Assembly (NCBI GenBank): GCA_964645775.1
Contig: CAZYBU010000045.1
Coordinates: 1 to 22,881 of the forward strand
Direction: 5' to 3'
Origin: CAZYBU01 sp964645775
Lineage (GTDB): Bacteria; Spirochaetota; UBA4802; UBA5550
DNA: 22,881 nt
Position numbers and translations under genes: made by a program. Positions 1 to 4,743 of this stretch are shown here, in pieces. The notes below the pieces were generated by a model. That model did no database searches. It saw only the letters and a program-made list of their open reading frames with translations, and was not told the DNA's origin. Each line of letters starts with the position of its first letter. Position 1 is the stretch's first letter.

Positions 1-8
1 GTGAAAAG

Positions 9-284
9 ATGGGGATTAATGTTTCCCACGACGAGGTTGAGGCTCACTACGCCCGGGCGGTAGATAATAGACTTGCTGAGCTGCGGCCGCTGATACGGGA
101 GATGAACAGCGAAGAGAGAGACAAAACAATCTCTCTTACTAAAGCGTATTTACTTGATCCATCTGAAGCAAATAAAAAAGCACTAAGTAATTATAGATAT
201 AGTTTTGATAATCACTCAGGCAAAGCTAGAGATATCAAAAACGTATTAGTTGGTATCTCCGAAAACCTCTTAATGATTATCTGA
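9..284 (+). CDS. Hypothetical soluble protein, possibly 5'-partial
   Basis: This 91-residue reading frame (from the first ATG) is open to the left edge of the window, so the true start may lie outside. The product is charged and mostly helical in appearance, with no signal peptide, membrane segment or motif I recognise. It ends in a short hydrophobic stretch (ENLLMII) just before the stop. The ATG at 9 has only a weak purine-rich stretch (gaaaag) directly before it. Two hairpins follow the stop. I cannot name a function; it may belong with the toxin-antitoxin genes that follow. Confidence 0.5.
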   Translation: MGINVSHDEVEAHYARAVDNRLAELRPLIREMNSEERDKTISLTKAYLLDPSEANKKALSNYRYSFDNHSGKARDIKNVLVGISENLLMII

Positions 285-291
285 TCCCCCC

Positions 292-325
292 GACAGCTTC
301 GCTGTCGACCCCCTTAATAAGGGGG
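292..325. repeat. Two adjacent hairpins (gacagc/gctgtc and ccccctt/aaggggg)
   Basis: Two perfect inverted repeats lie side by side: GACAGC-ttc-GCTGTC at 292-306 and CCCCCTT-aat-AAGGGGG at 309-325, followed by TTATTG. The second looks like the dispersed CCCCCTTAATAAGGGGG-type intergenic repeats common in many bacterial genomes. It could also stop transcription from the preceding frame, although no long T run follows. Confidence 0.6.
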
Positions 326-345
326 TTATTGAACTTTACCCTTTC

Positions 346-609
346 ATGCAAGACGTAAAGACTGCCCCCCTTGTTAAGGCCAGCGCATCTGTACATCCTG
401 TGCATATCTGGGTCGCCTTCCGACATCCTGTCTTCGGCGACACCTTGACATCCATGTCAAATGCAGGCTTTTATTTCCTGGTTGCACGGTGGTGGCCGCA
501 GGCGGGGGGGTATCGCCTGAGGGTCGGATCGTATCGAATTTTATTTGAAATTCAGGATGATGTGCTATATATTTATAGAATACTGCATCGCAGTAATGCA
601 TACAAGTGA
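346..609 (+). pseudogene. RelE/ParE-type toxin remnant, N-terminal part replaced
   Basis: Only the last 34 or so residues (from about nt 508: YRLRVGSYRILFEI, then YIYRILHRSNAYK) match the conserved C-terminal half of RelE/ParE-family mRNA interferases, whose basic core normally reads YRLRVGDYRV and ends HRxxxY. A normal member has about 85-90 residues with a helical N-terminal half. Here that half is replaced by low-complexity sequence carrying an acatcc-type repeat (393-402, 423-432, 448-458) and a perfect hairpin, TTGACAT-cc-ATGTCAA, at 445-460. No ribosome binding site precedes the ATG at 346. I read it as a toxin gene whose 5' part was lost or overwritten, next to its surviving antitoxin. 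Confidence 0.65.
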
Positions 610-615
610 GGAATT

Positions 616-810
616 ATGAAACTAAATCCCCAAATCATAGAAAAGAATGGAAAGAAAGAATTTATTATTCTTCCCTACGAAGAATATCTTGAATTGACCG
701 ATGCCCTGGACGATTATTACGATTTACAGGAGTTGCGAACAGCAAAAGCAGAATCCCATAATGATTCCGGTGTCACCCTTTCTGACGTAAAGAAAAATTA
801 TTCGTTATGA
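616..810 (+). CDS. Phd/RelB-type antitoxin
   Basis: This 64-residue protein starts MKLNPQIIEKNGKKEF and continues LPYEEYLELTDALDDYYDL, the layout of a Phd/YefM-like antitoxin: a short strand pair, then an acidic helix, then a C-terminal toxin-binding tail ending in TLSDVKKNYSL. It starts 6 nt after the RelE remnant stop, with a GAGG ribosome binding site at 609-612. Toxin-first order is seen in many RelE-family pairs. In an intact pair it would neutralise the toxin and repress the operon. Since the partner here looks truncated, it may now be a solitary antitoxin. Family assignment is from sequence pattern only. Confidence 0.75.
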   Translation: MKLNPQIIEKNGKKEFIILPYEEYLELTDALDDYYDLQELRTAKAESHNDSGVTLSDVKKNYSL

Positions 811-887
811 AGAATGATTACGAGATTATCAAACCTGTTTCTGTATGGCAAAAACCGGATCACCTTAGCATTTATGAAATTGAATGA
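807..887 (+). CDS. Possible 26-residue peptide or gene fragment
   Basis: An ATG overlaps the antitoxin stop (ATGA) and opens a 26-codon frame ending at 887. Stop-start overlap suggests translational coupling, but the peptide is short and I do not recognise it. It may be the beginning of a deleted gene. The stretch from 888 to 975 holds no gene that I can see, only a possible promoter. Confidence 0.2.
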   Translation: MKNDYEIIKPVSVWQKPDHLSIYEIE

Positions 888-923
888 GTAGTATAGCCGG
901 GGGGCTTGGGCAATGAAACATTC

Positions 924-954
924 TTGACATAGAAATAGTCCTATAGAATAGATA
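924..954 (+). promoter_or_regulatory. Possible promoter for the HEPN/MNT pair
   Basis: A perfect -35 hexamer TTGACA at 924-929 is followed by several weak -10-like hexamers. TAGATA at 949-954 is the best placed, but its spacer of 19 nt is long. It lies 22 nt upstream of the HEPN start codon. The -10 choice is uncertain. Confidence 0.3.
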
Positions 955-975
955 AGAAATGGACTGAAATAATTA

Positions 976-1358
976 ATGGATTCTAAACGACAAATTATTT
1001 ACTGGAAAGAAAGCTCGCTGGAAGATATGTCAACAGCCCAGATCCTTATCGAAAAGGAACGCTTTTTGCACGGCCTTTTTTCTGTCATCTCGCTGTTGAA
1101 AAAATTTTGAAGGCACTTTATGTCCAGGTTCATGGCGATTTTGCCCCGAAAACACATAATCTGCTCTACCTGTATCAACAGTGTTCGCTTCCGCCTGATG
1201 AAGAAAGAAAATTATTTTATGCGGTATTGATGAAATACCAGATTTCAGGCCGCTATCCTGACGACACAGGGTGTAGTCTCAGGCATGACCCGGCCCGGGA
1301 ATATCTTAATAAAACAGAAATGGAGCTGCAATGGTTAATGAACCGGTTAGAAAACTGA
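976..1358 (+). pseudogene. HEPN-domain toxin, frameshifted
   Basis: The frame from ATG 976 reads MDSKRQIIYWKESSLEDM, STAQILIEKERFLHGLF, then runs into a stop. The next frame continues exactly where a HEPN protein should: FFCHLAVEKILKALYV, then PKTHNLLYLYQQ and later ISGRYPDD. HEPN proteins of the COG2250 type have the same order, usually 120-135 residues. The join lies in a run of six T at 1076-1081; seven T would restore a single frame of about 127 residues. So there is a one-base deletion or a sequencing error in a homopolymer. The 3' end overlaps the MNT gene by 28 nt, as is usual for these pairs, in which the MNT partner modifies and silences the HEPN ribonuclease. Confidence 0.75.
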
Positions 1359-1648
1359 TAAGAAAATACATTGATGTTTTATATGCCAACGGCATGAAAA
1401 TCGACCGGGTTTTTTTATACGGCAGTTATGCCACCGGTGACTTTTCCGACAGAAGTGATATTGATCTTATGCTTGTGGCCGATATTTTTGATACCGATGA
1501 TGATCTTGTTCTTTCCCGTCCCTGGGTCTACGCGGCAGATGTCGATTACAGAATAGAACCGGTAGCTGTGGGAACCAGCAGGTTTAACCGCGATTTTTCC
1601 TCTCCTCTGATCAGTGTCGTAAAGGAACAGGGGATAGAGGTCTCTTAG
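1331..1648 (+). CDS. MNT-type nucleotidyltransferase (HEPN antitoxin)
   Basis: This 105-residue protein carries the minimal nucleotidyltransferase signature GSYATGDFSDRSDIDL at residues 31-46 (G31-S32, metal-binding D43 and D45), with a likely third carboxylate at D72 in AADVDYRIEP. Stand-alone MNT proteins of about 100 residues, encoded directly after or overlapping HEPN genes, act as antitoxins that transfer nucleotides to the HEPN partner. All catalytic residues that I can check are present, so the enzyme looks intact although the HEPN gene upstream is frameshifted. The start at 1331 lies inside the HEPN coding region, which fits coupled translation. Confidence 0.85.
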   Translation: MVNEPVRKLIRKYIDVLYANGMKIDRVFLYGSYATGDFSDRSDIDLMLVADIFDTDDDLVLSRPWVYAADVDYRIEPVAVGTSRFNRDFSSPLISVVKEQGIEVS

Positions 1649-1655
1649 GTGAACC

Positions 1656-1805
1656 ATGAATAAATACGAAATAATTATTTACTGGAGCGATGATGATTCC
1701 TCATTTTTGGCCGAGGCTCTGGTTGCATGGCTCATGGACAGCGTTATGAAGACGGCATCGAAATACCACGCTCCCCGGGCCGTAAATTATTGCATGCGTA
1801 ATTAG
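1656..1805 (+). pseudogene. HicB-like antitoxin remnant with internal deletion and frameshift
   Basis: The frame begins MNKYEIIIYWSDDDSSFLAEA, the typical start of a HicB antitoxin (usually about 70 residues). After this the matching residues continue in another frame: SGCMAHGQRYEDGIEIP and then PRSPGRKLLHA, the normal end of the family. The expected centre (PELPGC, SYEEA and the following helix) is shortened, so GQRYE joins directly to DGIEIP. This indicates an internal deletion plus a frame change. No HicA toxin gene is visible next to it. It starts 7 nt after the MNT stop. Confidence 0.7.
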
Positions 1806-1813
1806 GAAACCCC

Positions 1814-2074
1814 ATGAAACAACAAACCGTTCTCTTCATCACCATAACCGTACTTTCCCAGATAATCACCGGAAACCGTGTTCCCTCTGCCCACGCAGCC
1901 GAAAAAAAGGGTAAAGTTCATAGAACCTGCGGATGCCCTGGTTGTTCACACCCCTGGTTTGGCTTTCTGTTTCTTCTCTTCGCTTCTTGCGTTCTTCATA
2001 GGCGCGTTTTCTTTCCATGCGTTCTAACTCTTCCTTCTCGGATGTTCCGGCCGTTTTGGCTCGAACATACATAG
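1814..2074 (+). pseudogene. Possible 5' remnant of an exported protein
   Basis: The first 32 or so residues (MKQQTVLFITITVLSQ, then SAHAAEKK) look like a signal peptide with an AHA cleavage site, and TAGGAAA lies before the ATG. From about nt 1910 onward the frame overlaps the opposite-strand membrane gene and reads like antisense. I interpret it, weakly, as the beginning of an exported protein cut off where two unrelated DNA segments meet. It could also be chance. Confidence 0.25.
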
Positions 2075-2327
2075 GAATTAAGAAAGCGACGATTACTGAA
2101 GATCCCAGATTTGCGAATCCTGCATTGAGGCCGCCTCCTGTAAACTGAGTAAGCAATACTGATATTGCCAGGTTTGCTACGAAGCTGACCATGGGATGAC
2201 CCAGGATCTTAAGAGCCTTCCATTTCATCCTTGGATTCTTCATATTAAGAATCCCATCCATGATTCTCTTCATGAGGGTGAAAGTTATGACTCCTTCAAT
2301 CAGCATTAACAGAACAGCGAATTGCAT
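1866..2327 (-). CDS. Small membrane protein with charged C-terminal tail
   Basis: This 153-residue protein has about three hydrophobic segments (residues 2-20, 48-63 and 70-88) followed by a strongly charged tail (EKEELERMERKRAYEERKKR). The ribosome binding site AAGGAGG sits 7 nt before the ATG, so the start is firm. The last 25-30 residues are unlike the rest and overlap the possible signal-peptide fragment on the other strand, so the 3' end may be altered. I do not recognise the family. It has its own upstream region, separated from the genes above it by a terminator hairpin and two palindromes. Confidence 0.7.
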   Translation of the reverse strand: MQFAVLLMLIEGVITFTLMKRIMDGILNMKNPRMKWKALKILGHPMVSFVANLAISVLLTQFTGGGLNAGFANLGSSVIVAFLIPMYVRAKTAGTSEKEELERMERKRAYEERKKRREETESQTRGVNNQGIRRFYELYPFFRLRGQREHGFR

Positions 2328-2338
2328 AACGATACCTC

Positions 2339-2353
2339 CTTATACTGTATAAG
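2339..2353 (-). promoter_or_regulatory. Perfect palindrome overlapping the ribosome binding site region
   Basis: CTTATACTGTATAAG is a perfect 7+1+7 palindrome directly upstream of, and touching, the AAGGAGG of the membrane gene that starts at 2327. It could be a repressor operator or an mRNA hairpin that hides the ribosome binding site. Confidence 0.45.
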
Positions 2354-2421
2354 CTTCATAAATAGGGAGGGGAAAAGAGAACGGACCTACATGCTCTCTT
2401 TCCTGCTTTCCTGGAGGGTTC

Positions 2422-2445
2422 TACTGTCTCAGCGGATCGACAGTA
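2422..2445. promoter_or_regulatory. Inverted repeat TACTGTC-N10-GACAGTA
   Basis: Perfect 7-bp arms lie at 2422-2428 and 2439-2445, in the gap between two minus-strand genes. The inner CTGT/ACAG halves resemble a LexA box, but the spacing (12 nt instead of 8) does not fit the E. coli type. It is a candidate operator for the gene starting at 2327, and its sequence shares TACTGT with the palindrome at 2339-2353. Confidence 0.4.
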
Positions 2446-2458
2446 TTTCATAAATACA

Positions 2459-2477
2459 CGCGCCCACAAGGGGCGCG
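2459..2477 (-). terminator. Hairpin terminator of the small-gene cassette
   Basis: On the minus strand CGCGCCC-cttgt-GGGCGCG forms a 7-bp GC-rich stem starting 1 nt after the TAG stop at 2479-2481, followed by TGTATTTA. Stem strength and position fit a rho-independent terminator, although the T tract is imperfect. Confidence 0.55.
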
Positions 2478-2478
2478 G

Positions 2479-2739
2479 CTATTCGCAACTCGCGAATTGC
2501 GAACGATATTTATCTACACAGGAAGTAACAATATCTGCGACTGATCTCTCGTTTATAATTAAAACATTGTCACTGAATACTGTACTTCCCAATTCTGTCT
2601 GAAGTTCAACACGGGCTTCCTTTCCCGTAATTTGAACTTCAGCTGTAAGGTTATCCAGATCACAACCGGTGTCTGTTAATGCGAACATGAACACTCGGCT
2701 GTGATCTGATTCCTGCATACTGACCAGCTCAATAATCAT
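2479..2739 (-). CDS. Hypothetical 86-residue soluble protein
   Basis: The ATG shares one base with the stop of the preceding two-helix peptide gene (TAATG), and GGAGAGAAGGA precedes it, so translation is probably coupled. The protein is acidic, with strand-like alternation in its middle (LTAEVQITGKEARVELQTEL) and no signal peptide or membrane segment. The last codons contain a TTCGCAA...TTGCGAA inverted repeat at 2482-2503. I do not recognise the family. Confidence 0.65.
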   Translation of the reverse strand: MIIELVSMQESDHSRVFMFALTDTGCDLDNLTAEVQITGKEARVELQTELGSTVFSDNVLIINERSVADIVTSCVDKYRSQFASCE

Positions 2740-2903
2740 TAATCCTTCTCTCCAAATATAAAGTACTGTATTACAGCCAATATGAGCTGAAGAGGAAGAA
2801 GGACCGCTGCAACTACAATCATCACCGGAACAATAATGTTCGGTGATACCGCATACAACAGAATCAACACAAAACTCACTATCAGATAAAGCATTGTAAA
2901 CAT
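2739..2903 (-). CDS. Two-helix small membrane protein, 54 residues
   Basis: AAAGGAGG sits 6 nt before the ATG, an ideal ribosome binding site. The product is almost entirely hydrophobic: a first helix MLYLIVSFVLILLYAV, a short turn with SPN, a second helix VPVMIVVAAVLLPLQLIL, then a tail ending FGEKD. The stop overlaps the start of the next gene. This is the layout of a small two-pass membrane protein (hairpin, or holin-like in shape only). It is the second gene of a minus-strand cassette with the genes at 2949-3224 and 2479-2739. No function can be assigned. Confidence 0.65.
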   Translation of the reverse strand: MFTMLYLIVSFVLILLYAVSPNIIVPVMIVVAAVLLPLQLILAVIQYFIFGEKD

Positions 2904-2948
2904 ACTAACCTCCTTTATTCTCCTTAAATTAGTGAATTTTTTTTACCA

Positions 2949-3224
2949 CTATCCATGGAATCCGTGCTTTCGGATACCCTCTCCGGGGAAGGGATAATCG
3001 GGGATCTTTTCCACATCCCTGTCCACCGGTGAATCGAAATCCTGCCATATCGCAAGGTGATCGTTATCCAGACAGGAGCAGAGTTCAGCGAGTTTGGCTG
3101 AGAACATGGTATAGAGTTCATACCTCTCCTCGCAATAGGCTTTCTCTACCAGTTTCTCGATGACGAACATGCGTGATATAATCCGGGCCTGCACGCTGTT
3201 TTCCTCTTTTTTTTCGTCAGCCAT
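2949..3224 (-). CDS. Hypothetical acidic 91-residue protein, first gene of the cassette
   Basis: AAGGGG precedes the ATG at a workable distance. The product is helical and acidic (MADEKKEENSVQARII, then EKLVEKAYCEERYELY) with three Cys residues (C41, C59 and C61 by my count) and a proline-rich end (YPFPGEG). No known motif. The leader upstream holds a 17-bp element that recurs upstream of the right-hand small genes. It is separated by 45 nt from the next cassette gene. Confidence 0.6.
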   Translation of the reverse strand: MADEKKEENSVQARIISRMFVIEKLVEKAYCEERYELYTMFSAKLAELCSCLDNDHLAIWQDFDSPVDRDVEKIPDYPFPGEGIRKHGFHG

Positions 3225-3274
3225 GGTACACCCCTTCTTGCTCTATGTTCCCTGAGACGACTGGACGAGGTACT

Positions 3275-3291
3275 ATTTCGGAATTTTTTGG
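3275..3291 (-). promoter_or_regulatory. 17-bp leader motif shared with 22317-22333
   Basis: Read on the minus strand it is CCAAAAAATTCCGAAAT, 50 nt before the ATG at 3224. The right flank has CCAAAAAAATCCGAAAT, 41 nt before the ATG at 22375: 16 of 17 bases agree, and the orientation to the gene is the same. It is a candidate shared operator or promoter element for two separate small-gene cassettes. Confidence 0.45.
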
Positions 3292-3337
3292 AAAAGATGC
3301 GCCTGAAACAGAATAAATACGTAACAGGTATGAAGGT

Positions 3338-3367
3338 CACTGTGTGTCGTACCCGGCTCAGTATATT
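3338..3367. repeat. Left copy of a 30-bp imperfect direct repeat
   Basis: It matches 22218-22247 at 25 of 30 positions. Both copies contain TGTCGTACC, three variable bases, then CTCAGTATATT. The two copies are in the same orientation and enclose the roughly 18.9-kb core with sbcDC and the Hma genes. The gene-free stretch 3225-3594 otherwise holds the shared leader motif and a probable promoter. Confidence 0.4.
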
Positions 3368-3473
3368 CTGGGTGTTTTTTTCGGATTATTGTGGTGATGG
3401 TTTGTCTCAGGGGTGAGGTGGAGGAAGATGAACTCTAAGTGTCTACCTTGCGTGGGTTTAAATTCTTTACTAT

Positions 3474-3482
3474 TGATATAAT
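3474..3482 (+). promoter_or_regulatory. Extended -10 promoter candidate for sbcDC
   Basis: TGATATAAT contains a perfect TATAAT at 3477-3482 preceded by TG one base away, the extended -10 arrangement that can work without a good -35. No convincing -35 is visible. It lies about 110 nt upstream of the sbcD start. Confidence 0.4.
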
Positions 3483-3594
3483 GTCTAACAGATAATGTAT
3501 GTTTGGTAATAGCCATCCTGCGAATTTGATTTTTGACTTGAAGGCAGAAGAGAATAAACGGCATAAAAGAACAATCAGAGAACAGTGAGGTGCC

Positions 3595-4731
3595 ATGAGT
3601 TGCAGAATCGTACATATTTCCGATACCCACCTGGGGTATAGTGACCTGGACAGGGTCGGCCCGGATGGAGTGAATGTCCGGGAGGCGGATGTTTACCGGT
3701 CCTTTTCCACGGCCATAGACCGCATACTGGATATCAGGCCGGATGTGGTGGTCCACTCCGGAGATTTTTTTCACCGGCCGTCACCCGCGAACCGGCCCAT
3801 GGTGGAGGGGCTTAGCCAGCTTAAGCGTCTGTCCGGGGCCGGTATACCGCTGGTGATCATTGCCGGGAACCATTCCACGCCGAGGACGATCTATACCAGT
3901 CCTATACTGGAGGCGTTGAGGTCCCTGGATAATGTGTACCCCGTTTTTGAGCAGAGATACGAGAAGGTGGAGCTTGACGGTGTCCTGTTCCACGGCCTTC
4001 CTCACGTGAATGATGAAGAGGCGTACTCACGGGAGATCAATTCGATAGAACCCGTGAAGGGTAGAATCAACATCCTGCTCCTTCACACGTCGATCGGAAA
4101 GAATTTTCTCATGGAGGAGTACGGTGAGAGGATGTTCCCGGGGGAAAAGATATCGATGCTGAAGGATTTTCACTACACGGCCGCGGGACACTGGCACAAC
4201 TTCCAGGAGATCGCGGGCCTGGAGAACGCCTTCTATTCCGGTTCAACGGAGAGGTTCAGTGACCGTGAGGCGGGCAAAGGTAAGGGCTTTATTATCGCCA
4301 AACTGGGGGACGACCAGCTCGAAAGTATAGAATTCGTTTCCTTGCCGGTACGGCCCTGGTATCGATTTGACGTGAAAAACTGCAAGAACAAGATGGTAGA
4401 GGAGATCCAAAAGGAGATCCGTGAATGTTCATCCAGGGTGGAGGGCGACGCTCCCCTGGTAAGCGTCTACCTGAACGGAATTTCGCCGGCCCAGAGCGTG
4501 GACCTGCCCAATACCTGGCTTTTTGAACAGTTCCCCGGCGCGCTGGCCGTTATTCCGAACCGTAAATTTTTCAGGACCGGCAGCGGCCTTTCGGAGAGTG
4601 ACATGGGGAGTGAGAGCCTGGATGACCTTTTCAAATCCTTCCTGGAAGAGAACACGGAGAATGATAAGGAATACAGGCGGTACATGAAGATGGCGAGGGA
4701 TTACTTCTCCAGGTACGAAACAGGAGAGTAA
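3595..4731 (+). CDS. sbcD: SbcD/Mre11-type DNA double-strand nuclease subunit
   Basis: This 378-residue calcineurin-like metallophosphoesterase has all the Mre11 metal-site motifs in order: D10-T-H12 (DTHLG), D57 and H60 (SGDFFH), N92-H93 (AGNHS), H164 (LLHTS), and H199/H201 (AGHWH). With Rad50/SbcC it forms a manganese-dependent exo- and endonuclease that trims DNA ends and opens hairpins in the cytoplasm. Length fits the family. The start has a GAGG ribosome binding site 6 nt upstream. It is followed after 12 nt by sbcC, so the two form an operon. The pair is GC-richer than the adjoining helicase gene. Bacterial chromosomes usually carry sbcCD elsewhere, so this may be a second, island-borne copy; that last point is inference. 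Confidence 0.93.
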   Translation: MSCRIVHISDTHLGYSDLDRVGPDGVNVREADVYRSFSTAIDRILDIRPDVVVHSGDFFHRPSPANRPMVEGLSQLKRLSGAGIPLVIIAGNHSTPRTIYTSPILEALRSLDNVYPVFEQRYEKVELDGVLFHGLPHVNDEEAYSREINSIEPVKGRINILLLHTSIGKNFLMEEYGERMFPGEKISMLKDFHYTAAGHWHNFQEIAGLENAFYSGSTERFSDREAGKGKGFIIAKLGDDQLESIEFVSLPVRPWYRFDVKNCKNKMVEEIQKEIRECSSRVEGDAPLVSVYLNGISPAQSVDLPNTWLFEQFPGALAVIPNRKFFRTGSGLSESDMGSESLDDLFKSFLEENTENDKEYRRYMKMARDYFSRYETGE

Positions 4732-4743
4732 GGGGAGAGTGGC

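Noticed and set aside
2422..2445. LexA box
   Set aside because: CTGT and ACAG are 12 nt apart instead of 8, so it does not match the E. coli type; kept only as a general inverted repeat.
3358..3774. Open frame of 138 codons on the minus strand over the sbcD start
   Set aside because: It runs antisense through the conserved metallophosphoesterase motifs of sbcD and through its promoter region, and the product resembles no known family.
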